Virus record (IMG/VR): IMGVR_UViG_3300010343_000006
Coordinates: 1-41,690 of that record
Length of the DNA: 41,690 nt
Direction: 5' to 3' (one strand)
From: a virus
The notes beneath the pieces are model-generated. The model searched no databases. It had not been told where the DNA came from and was given only the letters and a program-made list of their open reading frames with translations. How positions within the stretch are numbered: the first letter of the stretch is position 1; the number at the start of each line of letters is the position of its first letter. Position numbers and translations under genes: made by a program. Positions 1 through 8,096 of the stretch are shown here, in pieces.

Positions 1-170
1 GTCAAAGTCGACGCGGTTGCCGCCAACGGGATGTAGATACCGGTCAGCAGCGTATCCTGAGCCTTGCCTGGAATTGCGGCGTTGGTGATGATCCCGTTAA
101 CGCACTGTAACGTTGCGGTGCCATTGAGCACCGTGCCGTGCGCTGGGTCTTGGGTGACGTAGCCGGGCAT
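1..170 (-). CDS. head decoration-like protein, N-terminal part (cut by window edge)
   Basis: ATG at 170 overlaps the TAA of the preceding gene (TAATG). 56 codons are open to base 1 with no stop. The visible part starts MPGYVTQDPAHGTVLNG and contains an LLTGIYIPL strand, a pattern I associate with small phage head-decoration or stabilisation proteins. Its missing C-terminal half may be the partial frame at 41547-41690. The direct join base 1/base 41690 does not keep frame, so some bases would be missing. Function is inferred from position after the capsid gene. Confidence 0.6.
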   Translation of the reverse strand, partial: MPGYVTQDPAHGTVLNGTATLQCVNGIITNAAIPGKAQDTLLTGIYIPLAATASTL

Positions 171-406
171 TAAGGCTCTACTACAGTCAAATTCCTAACG
201 AGCGCTTGGACTAGCACGCCGATCAGTGCAATAGATTCACCCTTCAATACTGTACGGGTGCCACCAGGATAAGCACCATCAAGCACGGCAGCCGCAGTTT
301 GATCGATGCGAATCTCTATCGTTCCCGTAGCGACTGGCGCGCTGGTGCCGACGGTAACCGTTTCAAGGTTACCGCCGACAGCAATGGCGAAGGATACAGC
401 AGCCAC
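170..406 (-). CDS. small virion-associated protein, 78 aa
   Basis: Begins MAAVSFAIAVGG. The stretch GTSAPVATGTIEIRID followed by VLKGESIALIGVLVQALV suggests a compact beta-rich fold. It lies immediately downstream of the 235-aa head protein, with the start one base after that stop, and its own TAA overlaps the next ATG. This is the usual place for head-completion or decoration proteins. I do not recognise the family. No cysteines or membrane segments are seen. Confidence 0.65.
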   Translation of the reverse strand: MAAVSFAIAVGGNLETVTVGTSAPVATGTIEIRIDQTAAAVLDGAYPGGTRTVLKGESIALIGVLVQALVRNLTVVEP

Positions 407-1114
407 TTATTTGACCCAGGTGTACTGCAATGAAATACCAGCATTTGCCGTGGGAGCAGTCGTTGCCGTTAGCGCGAGAAGGAACTCGTAGTACGGGTCT
501 TGCTGCATACCCAAAAGTTCCCAAATGCGAAGGTTCACGTTCGATGCAGCGTGAGCAATGGTCGTGACGGCAGGCGAGTAGACAGAGGTCCACACAGTCT
601 TTGCGGCAGCGGTCGAAATACCCGTACCCAAAATACCCACCGCCGATGCGATCACCAAGGAAGCAGGAGGAACGATCTGCGCGCCACCAGTGGTCCAGTT
701 GCCAGAAGGCGGCTGGCTGTTGGTGGACCCGGCAGAAGCCGTATACACCACACCGTTGAACAGCACCACGTTGCCAGTGACATAGGCGATAGTGCTACTC
801 CAAGTGCCGTATGCAGCCTGACCGCCACCGGATGCAGGTGCGCCTAAGTTCAAAGACTGCTGATCGTTGGTGTAGACGCCCATCGACCAAACACCCGCAG
901 TAGATGCATCGTTCTGCATCTGGATGTCTTCCATACGGCAACTGGACCCGACGAAGCAGTACTTGTAGATCGAACCGATGGAGTCGGTTGAAACCGCATT
1001 GACTGTGGCAACACCTACCGTGTCATTGGACCCAGCAAGAAACCCAGAACTCAAGATACGAGGCTGAGCGTCGTAGTTAGAGATCAGGGTCGAGAGAGTA
1101 GTAACTAAAGCCAT
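407..1114 (-). CDS. head/structural protein with carbohydrate-binding-like module, 235 aa
   Basis: ATG at 1114 is preceded by a GAGG ribosome site. Residues about 105-145 hold a module of the form W-x5-Y-x2-G-x2-V-x4-G-x2-Y ending in P-x-GNW, which resembles the small chitin/carbohydrate-binding module (CBM5/12-like) often grafted onto phage virion proteins. The rest is Ala/Thr/Val-rich and ends in an Ig-like LLALTATTAPTANAGISLQY segment. Lying directly after the capsid gene, it is probably displayed on the head surface. Alternatives are a head-completion protein or a minor fibre. Confidence 0.65.
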   Translation of the reverse strand: MALVTTLSTLISNYDAQPRILSSGFLAGSNDTVGVATVNAVSTDSIGSIYKYCFVGSSCRMEDIQMQNDASTAGVWSMGVYTNDQQSLNLGAPASGGGQAAYGTWSSTIAYVTGNVVLFNGVVYTASAGSTNSQPPSGNWTTGGAQIVPPASLVIASAVGILGTGISTAAAKTVWTSVYSPAVTTIAHAASNVNLRIWELLGMQQDPYYEFLLALTATTAPTANAGISLQYTWVK

Positions 1115-1174
1115 TTATCGATCCTCAGGCTCCAGAGTGGGGACCTGCCCCCTGCTCCTGCCTATTGGTTAAAA

Positions 1175-2092
1175 CTAGCGACACCAAATCTGAGTGACCC
1201 GAGCTTCCTCGAGCCGGGTTGAGCCTGCGGTCATGTACACGTAGCACTGCCACGGGATGGACTGCAGGTCCTTGCGTTCCGCGATATCGGTCTTGATATC
1301 GTTCCAAATGCCTAAGTGCATGCCCTCGCGCTGCCACATGTGTACCTTGGTCGAGACACCGGCCTGGTCATCCGTACCCGTGAGCAAGCGCTCCGAACGG
1401 ACGAACTCAATGCCGAGGAAACGCTTCACACGTCCTTCTTCCAGTACCGGCTGATCGTTGAAATCCCGGCTGATCACCTGGGCTTCTGCCATCAGGTTGT
1501 CGAGCTGGCGAGCTCCCGCGACACACACGAGGCCCGAATTCGGATCGCCTGGATCTTCCTCTTCGTCCGAATAGGCTTCGTTCTGCTCCAGGATCAGCTT
1601 CGCCTGCCGAAGCTTGGCGACCGTCAATCCCGTGGGACCGGTGGCGCCCTGCTGAACCGAGACGATTTCCTGGGCAGGGAGAACGGTTGCAGTGGCTCCT
1701 GCCACTCCGGTCTGAGCGGTTCCACCCAACGCCGCGATAATGAGGTCGTCATACTGACGATTGGCCGCATTGTGGGCATTGGAGGTGAATTTACCCTTAG
1801 GATCAATCTGCAGGCGCAGTTTGTCGAAGTTGTCGAACAGTTGCGGCAGATCGTAATCGGACGGGTAGACCCACCGACGATTCGTGGGAGCGTCAACCCG
1901 CTGCATCGGGCCATAGCGCTGGGTGACGGGCTGCATCGCAACCGCGCCGACCTGCTCGACCGGGGATCCGGCTTGGCCTACGTATTTGTCCTCGGTGCAG
2001 AACTTGCGCAGACGAGACATTTTCTGTTGCACGAGTTCGTTCAGCGTCTTGGCGTACTGCTGGACGTAGAAGGTCACGATATTGGTTGACAC
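1175..2092 (-). CDS. major capsid protein (Phage_capsid_2-like), 305 aa
   Basis: Start is GTG at 2092 with GGAGA eight to nine bases upstream. The sequence resembles podoviral capsid proteins of the Phage_capsid_2 type: N-terminal VTFYVQQYAKTLNELVQQK helix, then PVTQRYGPMQRVDAPTNRRWVYP, a FDKLRLQIDPKGK segment, and C-terminal AERKDLQSIPWQCYVYMTAGSTRLEE, typical of HK97-fold strands. It lies two positions after the scaffold gene, as expected, but is separated from it by an opposite-strand insertion at 2384-2729. The protein forms the icosahedral shell. Confidence 0.85.
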   Translation of the reverse strand: MSTNIVTFYVQQYAKTLNELVQQKMSRLRKFCTEDKYVGQAGSPVEQVGAVAMQPVTQRYGPMQRVDAPTNRRWVYPSDYDLPQLFDNFDKLRLQIDPKGKFTSNAHNAANRQYDDLIIAALGGTAQTGVAGATATVLPAQEIVSVQQGATGPTGLTVAKLRQAKLILEQNEAYSDEEEDPGDPNSGLVCVAGARQLDNLMAEAQVISRDFNDQPVLEEGRVKRFLGIEFVRSERLLTGTDDQAGVSTKVHMWQREGMHLGIWNDIKTDIAERKDLQSIPWQCYVYMTAGSTRLEEARVTQIWCR

Positions 2093-2269
2093 TAAAGCAT
2101 CTCCGAAAATGATTGGATTTCACTCTCGAAGGCCGTGTCCGTGAGGGGGCGCTTCTAACCCTAGAGGTAGGGCTTACACCGTGGCTTTGCCACCGTCACC
2201 GGGGATCAGGTCCTGACCGTATCCGGCTCCGTGATGAGACTATTTCACAGGTGGGCGGCACAATCTAGT
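2093..2269. other. non-coding region upstream of leader copy A
   Basis: No credible gene in the 291 bases between the capsid start and the rightward gene at 2384. This part holds short hairpins, for example GTGGC-TTT-GCCAC around 2180-2192 and CCCT-N6-AGGG around 2160-2173, and an imperfect TCAGG/CCTGA palindrome. It should contain the promoter for the rightward pair and any leader for the capsid gene, but I see no convincing -35/-10 pair. Confidence 0.4.
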
Positions 2270-2368
2270 GGTTTCCCCTAACGTCGTTTCAGGGTGCATC
2301 CGGAGAAGGTTTGGCGGCACACTTCCGTCACGCACCGACTGGCCAACCGGGTGCCTAAATAGGTCGGC
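2270..2368 (+). repeat. leader element copy A (diverged repeat of 24314-24409)
   Basis: It opens with GGTTTCCCCTAACGT (2270-2284) and closes with a 36-nt block (2333-2368) holding CACCGACT, GCCAACC and CTAAATAGGTCGGC. Copy B at 24314 has the same two blocks, separated by 45 rather than 48 bases, and a weakly conserved middle including GGCACA. GGCAC in the middle can pair with GTGCC in the closing block. In copy B the partner is GTGTC, which keeps pairing through a G-U. CCGAC can alternatively pair with GTCGG. An AGGAGG ribosome site and ATG follow within 20 bases. It behaves like a 5' leader or regulatory RNA; I cannot match it to a known family. Confidence 0.6.
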
Positions 2369-2383
2369 CCAACAGGAGGATTT

Positions 2384-2548
2384 ATGAAATTCGGAATGTT
2401 CGTCCTACGCTCAGCCGTCATTTGCATGATGGTGCTCATCGTCGCTCATTGCGAGATGAATGCCTGTGCCCCGGCAATTGTCGCCACAGACATTGGCGAT
2501 CATCGGGAAACGATCATGCAGTACGCACTGCAATGCACGAAAAGGTAA
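2384..2548 (+). CDS. small secreted or membrane protein, 54 aa (moron-like)
   Basis: ATG at 2384 follows AGGAGG at ideal spacing. N-terminus MKFGMFVLRSAVICMMVLIVA is a basic-then-hydrophobic segment, either a signal sequence or a membrane anchor. The remainder holds four cysteines overall and ends CTKR. It forms a two-gene rightward unit with the next lipoprotein gene (4-base gap) inside the leftward structural operon, between scaffold and capsid. This placement on the opposite strand with its own leader is typical of accessory 'moron' units. Function unknown; it may alter the host envelope. Confidence 0.6.
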   Translation: MKFGMFVLRSAVICMMVLIVAHCEMNACAPAIVATDIGDHRETIMQYALQCTKR

Positions 2549-2552
2549 ACCT

Positions 2553-2729
2553 ATGAAAATCGCTTTGCTTTCGCTTCTTTTATCTGGCTGTGCGATCTGT
2601 CAGAATCACCCCGTCGCTTGTATGGCGGGAAGTGCTTTTGTCGCAGGATCGATTGCCGTGAGCCTCAATCACCAGGATAGGCGCGAGACTCCAGAAGTCC
2701 GCCGATCACACCTCAATGATCAGTTATAA
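2553..2729 (+). CDS. small predicted lipoprotein, 58 aa (moron-like)
   Basis: I chose the ATG at 2553 (AAAGGT five bases upstream) over a longer upstream frame because it gives a signal peptide with a lipobox: MKIALLSLLLSGC, Cys at residue 13. A second hydrophobic segment (CMAGSAFVAGSIAVSL) follows, then a charged tail with RRETPEVRRSH. Similar small lipoproteins occur scattered in proteobacterial phages, but I cannot give a function. A spanin-like or envelope-modifying role is possible; the position far from the lysis genes argues against a spanin. Confidence 0.65.
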   Translation: MKIALLSLLLSGCAICQNHPVACMAGSAFVAGSIAVSLNHQDRRETPEVRRSHLNDQL

Positions 2730-2839
2730 GCCTTTCAGAACCCGATTAGGCTGTCTGGTCGAACGCAAGTTCACCTTGGCCCAAAACGGTGCTATTCATG
2801 AGCATGTGAGCCTTTCGGGGCCAGAGGTTCTTTTAGGGC
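2730..2839. other. intergenic between convergent genes
   Basis: This stretch separates the rightward lipoprotein gene from the leftward scaffold gene. I looked for a bidirectional terminator and found only weak GC-rich complementarity (GGGGCC around 2817-2823 and GGGCC around 2837-2841) without a clear U-run. Nothing else is supported. Confidence 0.3.
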
Positions 2840-3751
2840 CTAGTGAGCGTTTCCGTTTGCAATCCGCTCCACCAACGCATCCCGGCGTGCGATCTCCGTA
2901 GGATTGTTCCAGACGTGATTCGATATCTTGCCTGCGGTCCGATCCGCCATGATCTGATCCCATTCGGCCTGTGCAGCAGAAGCACCACCTTCAAAGCCTT
3001 TCGCAGGGCCACCACCTGCAAATGAAGGTTCTTTATTGCCCTCGCCAAACTTCCACATCAGCGACATGAACTTAGCCGTCCCTAGAACAGACTCCATGGT
3101 GCGCAGTTGCATGTCACTGAGGCCCCCCACTTCCTTGGCCAGCCAGTCCTTACCGCGAGCTCCCAATGCAATGCGCTCCTTGTAGTTCGAGCCCCATTCC
3201 ATCTCGAGCTGCTTTAGATCTTGAGCGCTCTTCGCATCCTCGGCCGCGCGAAGCTCGGTCTCAAGCTTCACCACCGCTGATTCATAACCATTCGCCAGCA
3301 CCTTGGCCATACCCGGAGGGGCACCGGCTTGATGTAGTACGTCCTTCAAGTAATTGGTGAACTGAGGGTAGAGAGATCCCTCAGGCGGCTTGATGTCATA
3401 CAGTTCCGCCTTCTCGGGAACTCCCATGGCGGTGCGCCAGGCCTTGACCGCATTGTCATCGGCCTTCTTGAAAGTCCCATCCGGGTTTCGCGTGTCCTCA
3501 GGGTATGCTTTGACGCTGACCGCAGTTCTTAAGGAGGCGGCTTCTTTTTCGAGGCCTTGTGCTGTTTTCGCCAACACGAAAGGATCCGCATATTTCTTGT
3601 TAGCAATCCAGTCACGGGTTTCTCTCTGTTCTGGGGCGGTCCAGGTTGACCAGAAGCCCTCGTTTGCAGCGGGAGTGGTCGTTGTGGTGCTTGCAGTATC
3701 GGTTGCTGCGGCTGCGGTGCCGGCCAATGCCTGTGCTGCGGGAGTACTCAT
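2840..3751 (-). CDS. scaffolding-like protein, 303 aa
   Basis: Highly polar and Ala/Lys/Glu-rich with long predicted helices (KLETELRAAEDAKSAQDLKQLEMEW). It has an Ala/Thr-rich disordered N-terminus and a basic C-terminus (NPTEIARRDALVERIANG). Length, composition and the place between portal-side genes and the capsid gene match podoviral scaffolding proteins, which template capsid assembly and leave before packaging. The motif EKAELYDIKPPEG resembles scaffold proteins of related podophages. The start overlaps the previous stop (ATGA). Confidence 0.75.
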   Translation of the reverse strand: MSTPAAQALAGTAAAATDTASTTTTTPAANEGFWSTWTAPEQRETRDWIANKKYADPFVLAKTAQGLEKEAASLRTAVSVKAYPEDTRNPDGTFKKADDNAVKAWRTAMGVPEKAELYDIKPPEGSLYPQFTNYLKDVLHQAGAPPGMAKVLANGYESAVVKLETELRAAEDAKSAQDLKQLEMEWGSNYKERIALGARGKDWLAKEVGGLSDMQLRTMESVLGTAKFMSLMWKFGEGNKEPSFAGGGPAKGFEGGASAAQAEWDQIMADRTAGKISNHVWNNPTEIARRDALVERIANGNAH

Positions 3752-4029
3752 GCGTCTTCCTTGTAAGCGATTTGAAGGTTGATGTAGGCGAGAACGTCGA
3801 AATGACCCAAGTCGCGCCAGGTTCTAAGGGCATCTGTGCGACCTTGAGCATCCAATACATTGTCGGCAAATACGCCGATGGTCTGGAATTTGATGTTCAA
3901 TACCTGAAGTACTGATTTACCCAGAGGGGTTGAGAATAGTTCTCGGAACTGTCGAGCTTGGTCACGCAGGACAGACAACCGCTTTGCTTGGGTTATCTCG
4001 TTTTCCTGTTCGACTGTGTACTCTGCCAT
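3748..4029 (-). CDS. conserved small protein, 93 aa, unknown
   Basis: MAEYTVEQENEITQAKRLSVLRDQARQF begins an amphipathic helix, followed by TPLGKSVLQVLNIKFQTI and WRDLGHFDVLAYINLQI. No signal or membrane segment. Its stop overlaps the scaffold start by four bases, so its expression is coupled to the scaffold. A head-assembly accessory role is inferred only from position. Confidence 0.65.
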   Translation of the reverse strand: MAEYTVEQENEITQAKRLSVLRDQARQFRELFSTPLGKSVLQVLNIKFQTIGVFADNVLDAQGRTDALRTWRDLGHFDVLAYINLQIAYKEDA

Positions 4030-4034
4030 GAGCC

Positions 4035-5834
4035 CTAAAGACTAGCCCCTAAGAGCATGATGAGCAAGACCGTTTCGTCAATAGCAGGAACTGCCGTTGC
4101 AGGCTCCGCACTCTCGTTAGAAAGCACAGGTGACCCTAGCTCAGCAGCGGCAATCCCTGGTAGGAGTATCTCACTCGACCCCATGAAAGGCGAGGGCACA
4201 ATCGGGGCACCTGTGGCTTGCCATGGGTATTTGTACCCACGTTCAAGCTCTATGGCGGTCTTCGGAGGCCCGACATTGACACCTGGCAGCAAAGCAGCGG
4301 TGGGCTGAACGATGATGGCAGGAGGCGTAATCGGCGGTTCAAGATCACCACTTCCAATGGTGACGCTGATGCCCGATCCAGACAGCACCGCGGTGGCTGT
4401 GAGGTTTCCAGAGCCAACAGTTGGGCTAATCCCGGAGCCTGAAATCCCGCCCGAATTAAATGGCTCAAGATCCCCTGAGCCGATAGTGACTGAGATCCCA
4501 GATCCCGCCAGAGTCGCGGTGCCTAGAAGATTCGCAGCCCCCACCGTGACGGATAAACCAGATCCAGCTAAAGCCGCTAAGCCGGTCAGACTGCCGGCGC
4601 CGATCGTGGGACTGCCTCCAAACCCTGCTAGCAGCGGCTGTAACCCCCCAGCCCCGATGGTCACGGAAACACCAGAGCCAGAAAGGGCCGCAGTTCCGGT
4701 TAATGCACCCGCTCCGATGACCGCCGATAGTCCAGATCCGGATAGGGTTACAGCCCCAGTCAGCGCCGCCGCGCCGATCGTTGTACTAATGCCAGAGCCC
4801 GAAATAGCTCCCGAGGTCTGCGGTTGAAGATTCCCGGTCCCTGTGCTGGCTGAAATGCCAGAACCCGCTAATGCCCCGCTTCCGGTGAGTGCTCCAGCAC
4901 CCGCGGTAACACTGATTCCCGATCCTGCCGCAGCCGCATTACCGGTAAGGGCACCGGATCCTGCGGTAGTGCTAACCCCTGATCCTGCGGCCCCAGCAGT
5001 CCCGGTCAAAGCCCCCGAGCCAAGGGTGGCGCTGATTCCAGAGCCGGAAACGGCCAAGCTTGCGGTCAGATTTCCAGCCCCGATGGTCGTACACAGACCA
5101 GAGCCCGACATCGCGAGCGTTCCAGCCAATGCCGCAGCACCAATTGAGGCCGAGATACCAGATCCGGATAACGGTCCAGCCCCACTTGAGGTGGTATCGC
5201 CATAAACGCCTCGCAGCCGACTTCTCGGCGTCCCTAGTCGCAGCGAGCGCCCTCGAGGGGTGAAAAAGGGGGAATCCCCACCCCCCGGCGTCAATCCTAA
5301 GGCCAAGGCCTGGACCGTGATATTTGAGCCGGTCGTTAAGGCCCAGGTGACGGTGAGTGTCTGGCCGGCAGAATTGGCCGCATAGTCAATGATGACCGTG
5401 CCATCTCCGGCCACCGCACCAGAGGTAAATCCCCCATAGGACTGAGGACTTGCCGAACTATCGCTTAACGAAGCACTGACGAGGGTGGAGGATACCGCGA
5501 ACATCCCCAAATACAGGTATGCCCGCCTTACCGTCGTATCCGCATGAAAAGTCGCCGTAAAGCCGTGCGAACTTCCCGTCACCGTATCGAAAATACCTCC
5601 TGTATTAGAGCCGCTTCCCGTCGGCGTGCCATTGGTCCAAGAGATGGTCCGAGGATCGTTACCGTATGACGCGACCGAGTCGGGAGAGGCTAAAGAAATA
5701 TAGCCAGGAGTCCCGCTTAGGGTGTTGTTCGGAGTAAGCGTGGTGCCGTTATAGGTCGCCCAATCGGTCGTCCCGACGGTGGTCAAATTGACCGCAGTCG
5801 CGGTCGCATTGGTCGAAAGAATCAGAATGCCCAT
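4035..5834 (-). CDS. repeat-rich virion fibre-like protein, 599 aa
   Basis: Residues 1-185 form a beta-rich N-terminal domain (HADTTVRRAYLYLGMF, VIIDYAANSAGQTLTVTWAL). Residues about 223-508 are about 14 tandem copies of a 20-residue unit of the form (S/A)GSG(I/V/L)SxTxGxGxLxGxxxL. A few units end LQP or LEP and carry one or two extra residues. A C-terminal tail rich in Pro/Ala follows. The regular Ser/Gly/Thr repeat suggests an extended beta-structured or fibrous shaft, perhaps a head fibre or decoration. It sits with other fibre-like genes between portal and scaffold. Confidence 0.7.
   Translation of the reverse strand: MGILILSTNATATAVNLTTVGTTDWATYNGTTLTPNNTLSGTPGYISLASPDSVASYGNDPRTISWTNGTPTGSGSNTGGIFDTVTGSSHGFTATFHADTTVRRAYLYLGMFAVSSTLVSASLSDSSASPQSYGGFTSGAVAGDGTVIIDYAANSAGQTLTVTWALTTGSNITVQALALGLTPGGGDSPFFTPRGRSLRLGTPRSRLRGVYGDTTSSGAGPLSGSGISASIGAAALAGTLAMSGSGLCTTIGAGNLTASLAVSGSGISATLGSGALTGTAGAAGSGVSTTAGSGALTGNAAAAGSGISVTAGAGALTGSGALAGSGISASTGTGNLQPQTSGAISGSGISTTIGAAALTGAVTLSGSGLSAVIGAGALTGTAALSGSGVSVTIGAGGLQPLLAGFGGSPTIGAGSLTGLAALAGSGLSVTVGAANLLGTATLAGSGISVTIGSGDLEPFNSGGISGSGISPTVGSGNLTATAVLSGSGISVTIGSGDLEPPITPPAIIVQPTAALLPGVNVGPPKTAIELERGYKYPWQATGAPIVPSPFMGSSEILLPGIAAAELGSPVLSNESAEPATAVPAIDETVLLIMLLGASL
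4313..5168 (-). repeat. tandem 60-bp (20-aa) repeats inside the 599-aa gene
   Basis: The DNA encodes successive SGSGISxTIGxGALTG-type units every 60 bases, with one degenerate unit (GFGGSPTIGAGSLTG). Codon usage differs between units, so the array is old and not a recent slippage product. Unit boundaries marked by LQP/LEP divide the array into sub-blocks. Confidence 0.75.
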
Positions 5835-5867
5835 TTAGAGCCTCTGATTAGACGATTAGCCACATCC

Positions 5868-6470
5868 CTAAAATCCTGTGGCTGTGAGCAAACTGATATT
5901 CAATTGCTGCAGCTGACAAGAGCCGGTAGCGACCGTTTGGGTGAAGTCGAGATCCAGAAGATTTGATACCGTGGTATTGAAGGTGGCCGACGCTGTAATG
6001 ACGTTGGAAGCTCCGGTGGCGGTTCCGCTATAAGGAACTCGAGTGCCTCCAGGACCAGGACCCGTGGCTTGCAAGGGCGTCGCGACCATATCCTCCGATA
6101 GCCACTCACCATCCCACACCCAAGAGGAAGTCACTCCGACCGCAGTGCATGTGGCTAAAATGCTGAGCCGCCAAAGAACGCTCGTACGGGCGGCAGCGGT
6201 CACCAATGGCATTGCCTGAGTATCGAAGAAAGCCGTGCCACCCACGTTGAAATCGAATCTAGCCGTACCCGGCGTAGTTATCACCGAGGATATGATCCCC
6301 CTGGCATCGATCAGCATCTGATCGCCAATGGTCTTGATGGCATTGCCGGGCAATGTAAATCTGGCGGCAGTCGATTGACCGCCCTGAGTCATGCTGGCCC
6401 GCGCAGCGGCAGTCAATGCCGTGCCGGGAGTATTTAAGGTAACCAGTGTCTGCCAGAAGCCCTGTGCCAT
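5868..6470 (-). CDS. virion-associated beta protein, 200 aa
   Basis: Sequence is Thr/Ala/Val-rich with alternating beta pattern (ARFTLPGNAIKTIGDQMLIDARGIISSV, TARFDFNVGGTAFFDTQ). A central VWDGEWLSED stretch precedes a TATGASNVITASATFNTTVSNLLDLDFTQTV strand region. The plan of leading P-x-N..I..G..L.I.A.G is shared with the next protein (6472-7023), so the two are probably paralogues. Likely a jelly-roll-like fibre or decoration subunit. A 33-base gap separates it from the repeat protein. Confidence 0.6.
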   Translation of the reverse strand: MAQGFWQTLVTLNTPGTALTAAARASMTQGGQSTAARFTLPGNAIKTIGDQMLIDARGIISSVITTPGTARFDFNVGGTAFFDTQAMPLVTAAARTSVLWRLSILATCTAVGVTSSWVWDGEWLSEDMVATPLQATGPGPGGTRVPYSGTATGASNVITASATFNTTVSNLLDLDFTQTVATGSCQLQQLNISLLTATGF

Positions 6471-6471
6471 T

Positions 6472-7023
6472 TTAAGGTCCGTCCACCAGTACGTGTATAA
6501 GGCGAGCTTGAATTGAGTTAGCAGCCGCTGCTGTCGTCCATTGGGCCGTCAAAACCACATCATTCGATGCGATCGTAGACATCGAAATGGTGGAAATATT
6601 AGACATGGACGCTGCGCTCACGGATAAAAGACCTGCCGTGACGCTCAAAAATCCCTGAGATTCCATGGTGCCTGAGGAACCCGTGCTTTGAATCACGCAG
6701 GTCAGATCGGCATTCCAGGCTTGCTGAGAGAGGGAAGACGCCAAAGTAATCGCGCCCGAACTCGCCAACACAGTGCCGCTGATTCCGCCCCATCTGCTCT
6801 GAATGGTCAGACCCAGATTCAAAAGCCCAGTGCTGACTATTCCCCACGCCTTCATGCGAATGAGAGTCGGCGCGAGAGTGTAGCGGTTCGGTTGCGAGGG
6901 GTAAGTGAAAATCTGATCGAATACAGTCTCGGTTGCCGTATTGGTGATAGCCGTCGATGGGGACGAATTGACGTATCTTAAAGGCAGATTGCTGCTGTTT
7001 GACAGTGAAATCAATGCGGTCAC
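6472..7023 (-). CDS. virion-associated beta protein, 183 aa, paralogue of its neighbour
   Basis: GTG start at 7023, with AGGATG about nine bases upstream. It has the layout of the 200-aa protein: TPSQPNRYTLAP-type strand, IRMKAWGIVSTGLLNLGLTIQSRWGG, a long Ser/Ala/Thr strand region, and a final VVLTAQWTTAAAANSIQARLI resembling LLDLDFTQTVATGSCQLQQL. The gene is adjacent to its paralogue with one base between stop and start, indicating duplication followed by divergence. Probable surface fibre or decoration subunit; no enzymatic motif. Confidence 0.6.
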   Translation of the reverse strand: MTALISLSNSSNLPLRYVNSSPSTAITNTATETVFDQIFTYPSQPNRYTLAPTLIRMKAWGIVSTGLLNLGLTIQSRWGGISGTVLASSGAITLASSLSQQAWNADLTCVIQSTGSSGTMESQGFLSVTAGLLSVSAASMSNISTISMSTIASNDVVLTAQWTTAAAANSIQARLIHVLVDGP

Positions 7024-7029
7024 GGGTGT

Positions 7030-7755
7030 TCATCCTTTTTGGAACCCCAACTGCCCGATAGCGAAAGAAGGAGTGACCAAATTTGAAACCACCAGCGGGC
7101 CCTGCTTACAGATCACCCCTGACCCCGTGGTCGAGGTGGTGACTGGAGCGCCATTCGCGGTGGTCGTTGAGAGGGTCAGCGTTTGCCCGCCAGGGGCGGT
7201 GCCGACGAAGTAGACAGTGCCTTCCGTTAAACCGGTGGGCAATCCTTCCTGTCCGGGAAGTTGATACACCGACACTCGGTCATTGACCGTGGGGGTATAC
7301 CCATAAACTGTCAGCACGCCAGGGGCGGCGGCGGTGCAAGTAAAGGGCACATCAGGGCCCGCCACAGGCCCGATAGGACCTGAATCAAGCAATGTGCCAG
7401 CACCGGAAGCGGCGAGCCCAATGCCCCAATGAGTGATCGTATCCCCTGTAGCACCACAGGCAGGAAAGGTGATCGCTGCGGCATTCGACACACTGGAGAA
7501 AGTCGTGCCGGAACCCAGAGCCGTGGTCCAGCCTGCAGTTGTTCTTGCAGTGCTCACTCTGGCGTAATTGGTGTAAATACTCTCGTTGGTGGTCTGAGAG
7601 CCGCCATTCAAGGGGTCTGCATTGTGCAGCGAGACGTATAGAACGGTGGCGGGGGTCGTAGTCGCATTAATAGCAATCGTCGCCCACGTACCTGTGAAAA
7701 CCGCGCAGAACAGTGCGTCTAGTTCCGCTTTGGCTTGGATGAATGTCTGGATCAT
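7030..7755 (-). CDS. conserved phage structural protein, 241 aa
   Basis: Carries the run TPATVLYVSLHNADP followed by Q-T-x-N-E-x-x-Y-x-x-Y-A-R-V, then ITFPACGATGDTITHWGIGL, a pattern shared by many phage tail-fibre-accessory or head-proximal proteins. The C-terminal half is an Ig/beta module (LTVYGYTPTVNDRVSVYQLPG, TEGTVYFV, LTLSTTTANGAPV). Located four genes after the portal. It is probably a virion surface protein; its exact role is unknown. Confidence 0.65.
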   Translation of the reverse strand: MIQTFIQAKAELDALFCAVFTGTWATIAINATTTPATVLYVSLHNADPLNGGSQTTNESIYTNYARVSTARTTAGWTTALGSGTTFSSVSNAAAITFPACGATGDTITHWGIGLAASGAGTLLDSGPIGPVAGPDVPFTCTAAAPGVLTVYGYTPTVNDRVSVYQLPGQEGLPTGLTEGTVYFVGTAPGGQTLTLSTTTANGAPVTTSTTGSGVICKQGPLVVSNLVTPSFAIGQLGFQKG

Positions 7756-7757
7756 CG

Positions 7758-8096
7758 CTAGTTCCTCGTCTCGTTGACCGTCATCGTTACACGACCGGAC
7801 GGCAATTGCGCGCTAATCTCACGCACCGTAGGTTTACACAAAGACTCACACAGCTCTTTCATCGCGGCCCGCAGCTCCAAATTAGATTGGATCACCTCCC
7901 GATCGAGTGCGATGTCTTCAGCCTGGCGGGTTTTGATCGTCTCCAGTTCCGCCTTGATCTGAGCCAACGTCACCGCGGCAGCTCCTGCAGCAATCCCCGC
8001 AATGCCCTCGGTCGTCGGCATACCCGCGATCTTTCGCTCCATCTCATTGATGAGCCAGTGTGCTTCAGCATCGATTGGCTTTTTGGCTTCAGCCAT
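7758..8096 (-). CDS. small helical protein, 112 aa, unknown
   Basis: Predicted helices and a likely coiled coil at residues about 45-85 (QIKAELETIKTRQAEDIALDREVIQSNLELRAAMKELCESLC). The C-terminus is short and beta-like (SGRVTMTVNETRN). Its start lies 8 bases inside the preceding gene. It could be an oligomeric linker or fibre-attachment protein between the flanking structural genes; no known family recognised. Confidence 0.55.
   Translation of the reverse strand: MAEAKKPIDAEAHWLINEMERKIAGMPTTEGIAGIAAGAAAVTLAQIKAELETIKTRQAEDIALDREVIQSNLELRAAMKELCESLCKPTVREISAQLPSGRVTMTVNETRN

Noticed and set aside
1316-2089. 257-aa plus-strand frame over the capsid gene
   Set aside because: Complement of the major capsid gene with no ribosome site; a shadow.
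4312-5205. Two long plus-strand frames rich in Pro/Glu opposite the repeat gene
   Set aside because: Mirror of the 60-bp repeats; no ribosome site and the sense frame is the patterned one.
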